In this document: piece by piece, positions 8,244-16,918 of the stretch
Layout: each line of letters begins with the position of its first letter
How positions within the stretch are numbered: the stretch's first letter is position 1
Source: Desulfogranum japonicum DSM 18378
Lineage (GTDB): Bacteria; Desulfobacterota; Desulfobulbia; Desulfobulbales; Desulfobulbaceae
Assembly: GCF_000429945.1 (NCBI RefSeq)
Contig: NZ_AUCV01000020.1
Location: 49,028 to 113,027 of the forward strand
Reading direction: 5' to 3'
DNA length: 64,000 bases
The notes under the pieces: model-generated
Database searches by the model: none
Told to the model about the DNA's origin: nothing
Seen by the model: only the letters and a program-made list of their open reading frames with translations
Position numbers and translations under genes: made by a program

Positions 8244-8699
8244 CTATTTTGCATTTCCAAGCAAAGGAGTGATCATTTCTACCACCTCCCGAGGAAAAGC
8301 CGTAAGCTTGCCAGCCATATCTACGCACGCATGGGTGGTGAATCCTTTTACCAATAAGGTTTCTTTTTCGTTTTCTTCTTGCCTGGTAATAGCATAATGA
8401 AAACGGCAGGAAACGTTTTTTAGTTCTACCAATGAAGTTGCTATGGTGATCAGATCATCGTACCTGGCAGGAGCTTTAAAGCGGATATAGCTTTCAGTCA
8501 CAGGAAGAATACATCCAAGCTTTTCAATGGCGGTGTAGGGCATAGCCCAGGCGCGCATCATCTCTGTTCGACCAATTTCAAAATACCGAAGATAATTGGC
8601 ATTATACACTATAGCTGCAGCATCGGTATCTCCATAGATAACCCGATACTGCGTGTGAAAGACCTTTTCTCCAAGGGAGACTGACAGTTGCCTTGCCAT
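8244..8699 (-). CDS. ybgC: acyl-CoA thioesterase, YbgC/4HBT hotdog family
   Basis: A 151-aa single hotdog domain. The signature YGDTDAAAIVYNANYLRYFE near residue 20 contains the Asp of the 4-hydroxybenzoyl-CoA thioesterase/YbgC branch, which hydrolyses the thioester of acyl-CoA or acyl-ACP in the cytoplasm. The substrate cannot be deduced. Its start follows the stop of the PGM-like gene by three bases, with AAGGGG upstream, so the two are translated from one transcript. It is not beside tol-pal genes, where YbgC is found in Gammaproteobacteria. Confidence 0.88.
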   Translation of the reverse strand: MARQLSVSLGEKVFHTQYRVIYGDTDAAAIVYNANYLRYFEIGRTEMMRAWAMPYTAIEKLGCILPVTESYIRFKAPARYDDLITIATSLVELKNVSCRFHYAITRQEENEKETLLVKGFTTHACVDMAGKLTAFPREVVEMITPLLGNAK

Positions 8700-8702
8700 G
8701 TA

Positions 8703-9926
8703 TTATCCCCTTTCAAGAAAATACCGAAAAAAGTCTGTACCAGACACAAATTCCTTTCCTCCATTGGCCATGGCACCAAGGACATTCTTTTCACTATAAA
8801 GTATGCCATCAGGATTGGGATTCTTCCGTGAATCATACAAAAAAAGCGGCACAGGCCAGCCTTCATGTGTTCGACGGTGTATGGGGGTGTAATGGTCCAT
8901 GGTAACGACAACTCGGAATTCTTCTCCCTGATCTTCCAGAGATTCCACTATCGGCCGGACAATTTTCTCGTCAAAATCTTCAATGGCCTGCACTTTTTCC
9001 GCTGCAAGGCCCTGGTGACCGGTTTCATCCGGAGCTTCAACATGTACAACTACCAGATCTCTGTTTTTCAGTACACCAATTGCGGCTTCGGCCTTTCCAG
9101 CATAATTGGTATCCAGGTAACCGGTTGCCCCCTCTACCTTGACGACCTCCAACCCACTCAGGACTCCAAGGCCCATGAGCAAATCCACCGCCGAGATCAT
9201 TCCTCCATGCACACCATACAGTTGCGGTATGGTTTCCATTGCAGGTCGTTTGCCCTCTCCCCAAAGCCAGATGGCATTGGCCGGAAGTTTGCCGTCTATA
9301 ACCCTCTGTCTGTTGACAGGGTGATCAGCCAGGACGATACGGGCCTTTTCCATCAAGGCAAAAAGATGTGAGTCATTTTTATAGCGATGATAATGAGCTG
9401 TAACCTCCTGCTCCGAGTAGTCATGGGGAGGCACAGTGTCCACCCCTGCTGCAGGTGTGCCTGAATACACCAGCAGGTGCCTGTAGCTGATGCCCGGGTG
9501 GAGACGAATCACACTATTTCCACATTGCTCCTGAATACTGTTAATCAGCTGGGTACTCTCTTTCGTGGTGATGTGCCCGGCGCTGTAATCTTTCATCAAC
9601 AGGCATTCATCGGCTTGCTGTTGAATATTCACGAGATTGCAGCGAAAAGCGACCTCATCGGAGGCGAGTTCAACTCCCATGCTGGCTGCTTCAAGCGGAG
9701 CACGACCGGTATAATACCGTTCCGGTGCATAGCCAAGAAGTGAAAGGTTGGCCACATCGCTTCCAGGTGGGTACCCCTCGGGAACAGTGTGTAAAAGTAG
9801 CTTTTCAGCCTCTACTGACAACCTGTCCATGGTTGGAGTTCTGGCAGCCTCCAGAGGGGTCTGGTCGTTCAATTGTGGTACAGGAACATCACCCATACCA
9901 TCTCCAATAAGCAGAACATATTTCAT
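8703..9926 (-). CDS. ApgM-family PGM-like protein; candidate homoserine kinase
   Basis: A 407-aa member of the cofactor-independent phosphoglycerate mutase (archaeal type) family in the alkaline phosphatase superfamily. It shows the N-terminal metal Asp (LLIGDGMGD), the phospho-acceptor region (GSDVANLSLLGY, Ser near residue 57), and late metal ligands (HVEAPDETGHQG; TMDHYTPIHRRTH). One branch of this family was proposed, and in Bacteroides shown, to act as homoserine kinase where ThrB is missing. The gene starts 15 bases after homoserine dehydrogenase, in the same transcript, which favours that role; glycolytic mutase activity remains the alternative. AGGGAG precedes the start. Confidence 0.85.
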   Translation of the reverse strand: MKYVLLIGDGMGDVPVPQLNDQTPLEAARTPTMDRLSVEAEKLLLHTVPEGYPPGSDVANLSLLGYAPERYYTGRAPLEAASMGVELASDEVAFRCNLVNIQQQADECLLMKDYSAGHITTKESTQLINSIQEQCGNSVIRLHPGISYRHLLVYSGTPAAGVDTVPPHDYSEQEVTAHYHRYKNDSHLFALMEKARIVLADHPVNRQRVIDGKLPANAIWLWGEGKRPAMETIPQLYGVHGGMISAVDLLMGLGVLSGLEVVKVEGATGYLDTNYAGKAEAAIGVLKNRDLVVVHVEAPDETGHQGLAAEKVQAIEDFDEKIVRPIVESLEDQGEEFRVVVTMDHYTPIHRRTHEGWPVPLFLYDSRKNPNPDGILYSEKNVLGAMANGGKEFVSGTDFFRYFLERG

Positions 9927-9941
9927 AGCACTCCCTCTTTT

Positions 9942-11249
9942 TCACGCCTCATCGCCTAAAAGTCGTATTTTGACCACAGGGGCGAGTACCGTATCGAGCT
10001 TACTGATTTCTTTGAGTGCTTCACTCACAGACGACTCACGTGCATCGTGGGTTAGCATCACAAGGGGAACTGATCCGGTTTTCTTTCGCCCTTTCTGCAC
10101 AACAGACTCCAGGCTTATGTCATGCTGGCCTAATATCCCGGCTATTTCCGCAAGAACACCGGGCTCATCCTTAACAGTAAATCTGAAATAATAGGGACCG
10201 TAAAGCTCGTCCATGGGGGTTACCCGTAGAGCCTGAATATGCTCTGGCAGATATGACAATGGCGGTACACGACCAATAGACTGCGCCTTAATATTTCTGG
10301 CGATATCGATTACATCCGCGGCAACGGCACTGCCCGTAGGAACCATACCTGCTCCGAGTCCATAGAGCAGAACGTTACCTACGGTATCGCCTGTAAAATG
10401 GATAGCGTTATACGCTCCGTTTATGGAGGCCAGCAGGTGCGATTCCGGTACCATGGTTGGATGCACGCGTGCTTCCACATGATCACCATGGTTACGGCTG
10501 ATGGCCAATAATTTTATACGGCACCCGAACTCATGGGCCAACTGGATATCCAGAGGCTCTATCTGAGAAATTCCCTCTGTGACAATTTCGTTATGGGTAA
10601 TGTTCATTCCATATGCCATACTCATAAGGATCGCAAGCTTGTGTGCGGTGTCGATACCCTCAATATCATAGGTTGGATCCGCTTCAGCAAAGCCTTTATC
10701 CTGAGCTTCCTTGAGTACTTCGTCAAAAGGCACCCCTTCCTCGGTCATCTTGGTCAGTATATAGTTGGCAGTACCATTCATAATCCCCATAATAGAAAGA
10801 ATCTTATTGGCTACCAGGCCTTCACGCAGGGACTTGATCACAGGAATACCTCCCCCTACGCTGGCTTCAAACCCCACTTCCACTCCCTTCTTCGAAGCAG
10901 CTGCAAAAATATCTTTGCCTTCCTGGGAGAGAAGCGCCTTATTTGCAGTCACCACATGTTTTCCTGCATTGATTGCATCAATAACGAAGGTCTTGGCCGG
11001 TTCTATGCCGCCAATGAGCTCAACAACAATATCGATATCAGCATCATGAATTATCTCCTGGGCGTCACGAACCAGAGTCACACCCTGAAATTTATCAGGT
11101 AATTCAGGCAGGTTCAGGTCAGCAACTTTACTCAGGGTAATGGACATACCAGTTCGTTTGGTCATCCTCTCTTTTTGAGAATAAAGGACCTCAGCGAGTC
11201 CGCTGCCAACAGTGCCAAAACCTATGATACCTATTTTGATCTGTTTCAT
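9942..11249 (-). CDS. hom: homoserine dehydrogenase
   Basis: A 435-aa enzyme reducing aspartate semialdehyde to homoserine for threonine and methionine synthesis. The N-terminal Rossmann fold has GIIGFGTVGSG, the middle has the substrate-domain blocks ANKALLSQEG, GGGIPVIKSLREGL, GIMNGTANYILTKM and EADPTYDIEGIDTAHKL, and the last 80 residues form an ACT domain (YYFRFTVKDEPGVLAEIAGIL), the usual site of threonine feedback. The reading frame is open for another 73 codons upstream, but that part lacks family similarity; start chosen at the ATG before KQIKIGIIGFG (a second ATG lies three codons earlier). First gene of the unit hom - PGM-like - ybgC. Confidence 0.94.
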   Translation of the reverse strand: MKQIKIGIIGFGTVGSGLAEVLYSQKERMTKRTGMSITLSKVADLNLPELPDKFQGVTLVRDAQEIIHDADIDIVVELIGGIEPAKTFVIDAINAGKHVVTANKALLSQEGKDIFAAASKKGVEVGFEASVGGGIPVIKSLREGLVANKILSIMGIMNGTANYILTKMTEEGVPFDEVLKEAQDKGFAEADPTYDIEGIDTAHKLAILMSMAYGMNITHNEIVTEGISQIEPLDIQLAHEFGCRIKLLAISRNHGDHVEARVHPTMVPESHLLASINGAYNAIHFTGDTVGNVLLYGLGAGMVPTGSAVAADVIDIARNIKAQSIGRVPPLSYLPEHIQALRVTPMDELYGPYYFRFTVKDEPGVLAEIAGILGQHDISLESVVQKGRKKTGSVPLVMLTHDARESSVSEALKEISKLDTVLAPVVKIRLLGDEA

Positions 11250-11716
11250 AATGTGCATAATCCGTGGTATTTTATTGTGATTGTGTCTGGCCGACATACT
11301 GGAAATTAAAGGTTTTTCTGCACGGAAAAATGTTCCCATGTCAATTATACAACCGGAAAAGATGTTACAATCCCAGACAGCCTTATGAGGTGCCCCCAGG
11401 ACATTTCCGGCAAGACACCAGATCAGCCTTGTATGGGCCTTTGTACCCACTTTACCGACGCTTGTCAAAAAGTATAGATTGTGGAATCCCCCTTCTGTTC
11501 CTTAAACGCTGAAAAGCTGACCATAGCATATCTATATAACTGTATTGCCGTATCCGTATCAGAGGACCAGCTATCATTTTCATAGCCAAACCGGAAAAGT
11601 TACTGTATACTCGCCCGATTAATGAGAAGTCATTCATTTTTCTCACCTTAATTTTAACTGAAAATATAAGGTGTTATACGACTTTCCCGTTTGAATCAAT
11701 TACAAAGGAGAACGGC
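11250..11716. other. divergent intergenic region hom / adk
   Basis: About 470 bases between two divergent start codons. It must contain promoters for both directions, but no box pair is convincing. No riboswitch or T-box could be recognised upstream of hom. Confidence 0.4.
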
Positions 11717-12391
11717 ATGAACATTCTTACCTTCGGCCCCAATGGTAGTGGCAAAGGCACCCAAGGCGCTATCATCAAAGAGAAATATGGCATTGACCAT
11801 ATTGAGTCCGGTGCAATTTTCCGTGAACACATCAAAGGCGGTACAGATCTTGGTAAAAAAGCCAAGGAGTATATTGATCGCGGAGACCTGGTTCCCGATG
11901 AGATCACCATCCCCATGGTTTTAGAAACCCTTGATAAATCAAAAGAAAAAGGATGGCTGCTTGACGGTTTCCCTCGCTCCCTGGCCCAGGCTGAGGCTCT
12001 TGACAAAGCGCTCAAAGAAGCTGATATGAAGCTTGACTGCGTAGTTGAAATCGTTCTTGATCGCGAAATTGCAAAAGAGCGTATCATGGGTCGCAGATTG
12101 TGCGCCAATGACAACAACCACCCTAACCATATTGCCTTTGAAGCCATCAAACCTGTAGAAAAAGACGGCAAGCTCGTATGTCGCGTCTGTGGCGGTGAAC
12201 TTTCCACACGCGCAGATGACCAGGATGAAGATGCCATCAACAAACGTCACAATATCTACTACGATGACAACACCGGCACCATGGCTGCTGTGAATTACTT
12301 CAAAAATCTGGACGGCATTCCCGTCATCTCTGTTGACGGTTCCCTGCCGATCAAAGAAGTATCTGAATCCATCATAAAGGATCTGCCCTGA
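11717..12391 (+). CDS. adk: adenylate kinase
   Basis: A 224-aa enzyme converting ATP + AMP to two ADP. P-loop GPNGSGKGTQ at residue 7 (Asn where most have Pro), the AMP-binding region ESGAIFREHI, LLDGFPRS and the LID start GRRLC. The LID is of the long type but atypical: the first Cys pair of zinc-binding LIDs is reduced to one Cys (residue about 132) followed by an Asn/His-rich loop, whereas the second pair CRVC is kept. AAAGGAG precedes the ATG and a strong terminator follows, so it is a single-gene unit. Confidence 0.93.
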   Translation: MNILTFGPNGSGKGTQGAIIKEKYGIDHIESGAIFREHIKGGTDLGKKAKEYIDRGDLVPDEITIPMVLETLDKSKEKGWLLDGFPRSLAQAEALDKALKEADMKLDCVVEIVLDREIAKERIMGRRLCANDNNHPNHIAFEAIKPVEKDGKLVCRVCGGELSTRADDQDEDAINKRHNIYYDDNTGTMAAVNYFKNLDGIPVISVDGSLPIKEVSESIIKDLP

Positions 12392-12415
12392 TTGGTCTGT
12401 TCCTTGTTTTTGTAT

Positions 12416-12456
12416 AAAACGTTTTCGCATCCAGGATGCGAAAACGTTTTTTTATT
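12416..12456 (+). terminator. intrinsic terminator of adk
   Basis: Arms AAAACGTTTTCGCATCC and its exact complement (12416-12432 and 12434-12450) form a long stem with the middle CCAGG as loop, ending in a T run. It lies 25 bases after adk and isolates it from gmhA. Confidence 0.9.
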
Positions 12457-12491
12457 TGACACACCGAGATTTTTTCTTCATTGTGAAGAGT

Positions 12492-13076
12492 ATGAAAACA
12501 CGTATCTCAAACAGCCTTGTTCAGTCTATTATGGCCAAGGAGTCCTTTGCGCATCAATCCATCGACGATATCATTCTTCTCTGTTCCTGGATTAAGGAAA
12601 CCTTTGAAGATGGTGGAAAGCTGCTGATCTTTGGTAACGGCGGCAGTGCCGCGGATGCACAGCACCTGGCTGCTGAATTTGTCAATCGCTTTCTAATCAA
12701 CCGGAGACCTTTACCTGCTCTGGCATTGACTACAGACACATCCATCCTCACCGCAGTGGGAAACGATTTTTCCTATGACCTGATTTTTGTCAAACAAATT
12801 CAGGCGCTGGCTAAACCTGAAGACCTGGCACTGGGAATATCAACATCCGGCACCTCGGTCAATGTGGTTAAAGGTTTGGAGACAGCTAAAGATATGGGCT
12901 TGCGAACGGTTGCATTCACAGGTGGCACCAAACGGCCCGGTGGAGATCTCAAGGCACTCTGTGACCTTACACTTAATGTCCCCTCTGACTCCACACCCCA
13001 TATCCAGGAAACCCACCTTTGGCTGGAACATATTGTCTGCGAAATTGTAGAACAGGAAATGTTTCCTCCCTGTTAG
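12492..13076 (+). CDS. gmhA: sedoheptulose-7-phosphate isomerase / SIS-domain protein
   Basis: A 194-aa SIS-domain protein of the GmhA/DiaA family. GmhA makes D-glycero-D-manno-heptose-7-phosphate for the LPS inner core. Family marks are FGNGGSAADAQHLAAEF (phosphate-binding Ser and zinc His/Glu region), GISTSGTSVNV, and the C-terminal QETHLWLEHIVCE with the second set of zinc ligands. GmhA is more likely than DiaA because the zinc ligands are present and the length matches. Start chosen at the ATG after GAAGAG; the frame is open 12 codons upstream into the adk terminator. The next gene follows 38 bases later on the same strand. Confidence 0.88.
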   Translation: MKTRISNSLVQSIMAKESFAHQSIDDIILLCSWIKETFEDGGKLLIFGNGGSAADAQHLAAEFVNRFLINRRPLPALALTTDTSILTAVGNDFSYDLIFVKQIQALAKPEDLALGISTSGTSVNVVKGLETAKDMGLRTVAFTGGTKRPGGDLKALCDLTLNVPSDSTPHIQETHLWLEHIVCEIVEQEMFPPC

Positions 13077-13114
13077 CAGACCTTCTCTTTTCAAGATTAT
13101 CATTTCTTCTGATC

Positions 13115-14071
13115 ATGTCTCATTATTCCATATCGCCCCTTACCTTTGGCAACCTCAACACCTATTCCATCCATGATCGTCATTCAAAGGTGACTGTGGA
13201 CGACTTTGCCACACCGTTGCGCCCTGGAATGCTTGTCAGTGAATTAGTGAAGTGCCTGCCAGGACAACTCATGGGCATTGATTTTCCTGAGTTTATCTGC
13301 AGGACAGCCGAGGCATTTAAGGCTGATAAGCCTATCCTGCTGGGTATGGGCGCCCACGTCATAAAAGTGGGTTTGAATCCTATCCTCATTGGCCTTATGC
13401 AACGGGGCATATTGAGCGGTATAGCCCTTAATGGAGCAGGAATAATCCACGACGCAGAAATCGCCATGGCAGGAAGGACATCGGAAGAAGTGGCTGATGT
13501 GCTTGGCGCCGGAGCTTTCGGTGCAGCCAGGGAAACTGGAGAGATCCTGAACCAGGCCATTGTTATGGGAGCAAATGAAGGATTGGGAATTGGTGAATCA
13601 GTAGGGAAAGTGCTGAACGACAACAACTTTCCCCATAATGACCAAAGTCTCCTTGCAATGGCGTACCGTTTACACATTCCTGTTACTGTACATGTTGCCA
13701 TGGGCACAGATATTATTCATATTCATCCGGGAGCTGACGGAGCTGCAATAGGAAAAGCCGGCCACCAGGATTTCCGTCTTTTCTGCACCCTGGTCAGCAG
13801 CTTACAGCAAGGGGTTTATCTGAATGTCGGTTCCGCGGTTCTGTTGCCGGAGGTCTTTTTAAAGGCTTTGACTGTAGTTCGTAACCTTGGATTTGAAGTG
13901 AAACAGTTCACCACGGCAAATTTTGACTTTATCCGACATTATCGGCCAGCGACAAACGTGGTACACCGGCCAAATCTTGAAGGAGGAAAGGGATATAATT
14001 TCACAGGACATCATGAATTGATGCTGCCTCTAATGGCTGCCGCGCTTTTAGATGCAATCGATAAGGCTTAG
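13115..14071 (+). CDS. conserved protein, deoxyhypusine-synthase-like (function unknown)
   Basis: A 318-aa cytoplasmic protein I cannot name with certainty. It is rich in Gly-containing turns between strands (ILLGMGAHVIKVGLNP, GIALNGAGIIHDAEIA, VTVHVAMGTDI, YLNVGSAVLLPE) and ends with YNFTGHHELMLPLMAAALL, which recalls the C-terminal block of deoxyhypusine synthase (a substrate-binding HE...PL pattern). Bacteria lack eIF5A hypusination, so any relation would mean a different NAD-dependent reaction. It follows gmhA with a 38-base gap and probably shares its transcript, which hints at sugar or polyamine metabolism but does not prove it. Start chosen at the ATG giving a typical N-terminus; no strong ribosome binding site. 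Confidence 0.6.
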   Translation: MSHYSISPLTFGNLNTYSIHDRHSKVTVDDFATPLRPGMLVSELVKCLPGQLMGIDFPEFICRTAEAFKADKPILLGMGAHVIKVGLNPILIGLMQRGILSGIALNGAGIIHDAEIAMAGRTSEEVADVLGAGAFGAARETGEILNQAIVMGANEGLGIGESVGKVLNDNNFPHNDQSLLAMAYRLHIPVTVHVAMGTDIIHIHPGADGAAIGKAGHQDFRLFCTLVSSLQQGVYLNVGSAVLLPEVFLKALTVVRNLGFEVKQFTTANFDFIRHYRPATNVVHRPNLEGGKGYNFTGHHELMLPLMAAALLDAIDKA

Positions 14072-14372
14072 TACCCTAGAACTGAAATACCCTCTTTGAC
14101 CCTGGCGTTTCCAATGCCAGTGCTGATGGCTGCCCGGAAACAATTGTATTGTTCAGTTTCAGGCAGACGCAGACGTCCGGAACGTGCACCAAACTTCAAC
14201 ACAGACACATTCCCGCTACAGGGATTACACGCTCCCTAAAGGCTATTTTTTGAGCACAACACAAAAATTGACGAAAAAAGACTATTTCAGGATAGACACT
14301 GAATACTGGAACCAGTATAAGGGAACTTCGCTTTTCCAATAAATAAATGGTAACTTAAGTTGATTTAATCTC
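14072..14372. other. intergenic region upstream of hemC
   Basis: About 300 bases, no gene. A CTGGC...GCCAG hairpin at about 14103-14121 follows the upstream gene but lacks a U-tract. A TTGACG box near 14270 could be a -35 element for hemC, but no good -10 is found at the right distance. Confidence 0.35.
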
Positions 14373-15305
14373 ATGAAATCTCTTTTACGTATCGGTACAC
14401 GGGCCAGTGAACTGGCTGTTACCCAGTCCGAATGGGTGGGTAAACAAATCACTGCCGCTTATCCTGAAATCTCCATTGAATTGGTCAAAATCAAAACCAA
14501 AGGAGATAAGATTCTAGATGTGCCTCTGGCAAAAGTTGGCGGCAAAGGGTTGTTTGTCAAAGAAATTGAAGATGCCATGCTCGCAGGAGAAGTTGACCTT
14601 GCCGTTCATTCGATGAAGGACGTCCCGACAGAATTGCCCGACGGACTCCATGTACCTATCGTCCCTGTGCGTGAAATCCCCCAAGATGCTTTTGTTTCAG
14701 ACAAATATAATTCCCTTGCTGAACTCCCGGAAGGCAGCACAGTTGGAACATCCAGTCTGCGGCGAAAAGCACAGCTTACAGCTCTGCGTCCAGACCTTGT
14801 CATTACTGACCTGAGAGGGAACCTGCAGACCCGGTTGAAAAAAATGGAAGATGGCCTGTATGACGCTATTATCCTTGCCGGTGCGGGACTCCAAAGGATG
14901 GGCATGCAAGCTCACATCCGTACGTTGTTCTCACCGGAACAAATGTTACCAGCCATAGGTCAGGGAGCACTGGGCATAGAATTACGCAAAAGCGATACAC
15001 AACTGTTTGAAATTCTGCAGACCCTGCATGACCATACTACGGCGATTGCGGTAACTGCGGAACGAGCGTTTCTCCTCCGCCTCGAGGGTGGTTGCCAGGT
15101 ACCCATCGGTGCCTATGCTGTGGTTGACAAAGAGCAGGTGTCTCTGACCGGCTTGATAGCCAGTATAGACGGGACAATCCTACTCAAGGAAACCGGCGCT
15201 GCACCAACACATCAGGCCGCGGAACTTGGCAAAAAACTGGCAGAATCCCTGTTGCAACAGGGGGGCAAGGCAATCCTGGAGGAAGTCTATCAGGCGTCCC
15301 TCTGA
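14373..15305 (+). CDS. hemC: hydroxymethylbilane synthase (porphobilinogen deaminase)
   Basis: A 310-aa enzyme joining four porphobilinogens into hydroxymethylbilane in haem, sirohaem and corrinoid synthesis. Visible motifs are RIGTRASELAVTQS at the start, KGLFVKEIE, VHSMKDVPTELP, GTSSLRRKAQL, DLRGNLQTRL and the dipyrromethane-cofactor site EGGCQVPIGA with Cys241. It is the first gene of hemC - cobA/hemD, with 41 bases between them, giving the path from porphobilinogen to precorrin-2. The start lacks a clear Shine-Dalgarno sequence. Confidence 0.97.
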   Translation: MKSLLRIGTRASELAVTQSEWVGKQITAAYPEISIELVKIKTKGDKILDVPLAKVGGKGLFVKEIEDAMLAGEVDLAVHSMKDVPTELPDGLHVPIVPVREIPQDAFVSDKYNSLAELPEGSTVGTSSLRRKAQLTALRPDLVITDLRGNLQTRLKKMEDGLYDAIILAGAGLQRMGMQAHIRTLFSPEQMLPAIGQGALGIELRKSDTQLFEILQTLHDHTTAIAVTAERAFLLRLEGGCQVPIGAYAVVDKEQVSLTGLIASIDGTILLKETGAAPTHQAAELGKKLAESLLQQGGKAILEEVYQASL

Positions 15306-15346
15306 TCCTGCTGCATTTTCTTCTTTTTACATATTTTAGAAATATC

Positions 15347-16918
15347 GTGACTGAACAAACAAGAACCCCAAAAAAGAATACTGGCAAAGTATATCTGGTC
15401 GGTGCCGGTCCTGGAGATCCCAACCTTATTACCCTGCGAGGAAAATACCTGCTGGAAAGGGCAGACGTCGTTGTCTACGATTACCTGGCAAATAAAAAAC
15501 TGCTTACACATGTTCCTTCGTCTGCCACCTTTATTTATGCGGGAAAAAAAGGTGGCGGCCTGCATGCTTTCACACAGGAAGGAATTAATCGTCTGCTGGT
15601 TGAAAAGGCAAAAGAAGGAAATATGGTGGTCAGGCTAAAGGGCGGTGATCCTTTTATTTTTGGCCGCGGTGGTGAAGAGATTGAAGAACTCGCAGCAGAA
15701 GGAATCCCCTTTGAAGTAGTTCCAGGTGTAACCTCAGCCACGGCAGCGGCCACCTATGCTGGAATACCAATCACCCATAGAGAATATACAGCATCTGTGG
15801 CCTTTGTGACCGGTCATGAAGATCCCACCAAAAAATATTCCAACCTGCAGTGGGACAAGCTTGCCACAGGCGCCGGTACCATTGTTATTTATATGGGAAT
15901 AAAAAATCTCCCCTCTGTTACTCAAAAACTTATAACCCATGGCCGTTCACCTGACACACCGGTTGCGGTGGTTCGCTGGGCTTCCACGCCGAAACAACGT
16001 TCAGTTGAAGGCACCCTGGAAACCATTACCCAGGTAGTCAAAGATGCTGGTATAACACCGCCTGCCCTGGTTATTATTGGTGATGTAGTAAAGCTGCGCA
16101 GTACTATTGACTGGTTTGAAAAAAGACCGCTGTTCAGTAAGCGCATCGTTGTTACAAGGACACGAGAGCAGGCAAGTGAATTGGTAGCCAAGCTCGAAGA
16201 AAACGGGGCAGCATGCTTCGAATACTCCACCATTCACATTGAGCGGGTTGCCGACTATCAACCTCTTGATAAGGCTCTGGCAAACATTGTTTCCTACGAC
16301 TGGATATTGTTTACCAGTATTAACGCCATCAAATATTTCTTTAACCATTTGCATTCCACAGGCAGGGACAGCAGAAGCCTGGCTGGTCCTAAAATTGCTG
16401 TAGTTGGAAAAACCACAGCTGAAGAACTCGGCAGATACGGCATCCGTGCAGATCTGCTTCCAGATACCTTCACAGGAGAAGGCCTGGCTCAGTCTCTGCT
16501 TGAATCCCAAGTTGGCAAAGGTTCCAAAATACTTCTCCCCAGAGCGCTACGTGCCAGCGAGGTGCTTCCGGAGACCCTGACCGATGCAGGCGCTGAAGTA
16601 GATGTGGTGCCGGTCTATCAAAACGTGCCTCCGCAGGGAAGAAAGGAAGAACTCCGGCAACAGCTTGTTCAGGGTGATATCGACCTGGTAACTTTTACCA
16701 GTTCATCCACGGTAACCAATTTCATTACCATGGTCGCCCCGGAGGACGAGGAAGAACTAAAACAACTCATGCAGGGAGTAACCATAGCCGCCATTGGCCC
16801 GATTACAGCAGAAACCATACGCGAAGCTGGCCTGCAAGTACATATTCAACCCGAACGTTATACCATTGCAGACATGGTGCGTGCCATTGTTCGCTATTAC
16901 CAAACCGAGCAACCATAA
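15347..16918 (+). CDS. cobA-hemD: fused uroporphyrinogen-III C-methyltransferase / uroporphyrinogen-III synthase
   Basis: A 523-aa two-domain enzyme. Residues 10-255 are SAM uroporphyrinogen methyltransferase (VYLVGAGPGDPNLITLRG, VRLKGGDPFIFGRGGEE, VVPGVTSA, PITHREYTASVAFVTGHE, YMGIKNL). Residues about 265-520 are HemD (VVTRTREQASELVAKLEENGA, ILFTSINAIKYFF, LPRALRASEVLPETL, VTFTSSSTVTNFI). Together they close hydroxymethylbilane to uroporphyrinogen III and methylate it to precorrin-2. Such fusions are common in sulfate reducers, which use precorrin-2 for sirohaem, alternative haem and cobalamin. Start is GTG. A CULT-domain gene overlaps its 3' end. Confidence 0.96.
   Translation: MTEQTRTPKKNTGKVYLVGAGPGDPNLITLRGKYLLERADVVVYDYLANKKLLTHVPSSATFIYAGKKGGGLHAFTQEGINRLLVEKAKEGNMVVRLKGGDPFIFGRGGEEIEELAAEGIPFEVVPGVTSATAAATYAGIPITHREYTASVAFVTGHEDPTKKYSNLQWDKLATGAGTIVIYMGIKNLPSVTQKLITHGRSPDTPVAVVRWASTPKQRSVEGTLETITQVVKDAGITPPALVIIGDVVKLRSTIDWFEKRPLFSKRIVVTRTREQASELVAKLEENGAACFEYSTIHIERVADYQPLDKALANIVSYDWILFTSINAIKYFFNHLHSTGRDSRSLAGPKIAVVGKTTAEELGRYGIRADLLPDTFTGEGLAQSLLESQVGKGSKILLPRALRASEVLPETLTDAGAEVDVVPVYQNVPPQGRKEELRQQLVQGDIDLVTFTSSSTVTNFITMVAPEDEEELKQLMQGVTIAAIGPITAETIREAGLQVHIQPERYTIADMVRAIVRYYQTEQP

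Noticed and set aside
11250..11468. Upstream extension of homoserine dehydrogenase by 73 codons
   Set aside because: The Rossmann fold starts normally at the chosen ATG and the extension looks like random translation (Cys, Trp, His rich without pattern).
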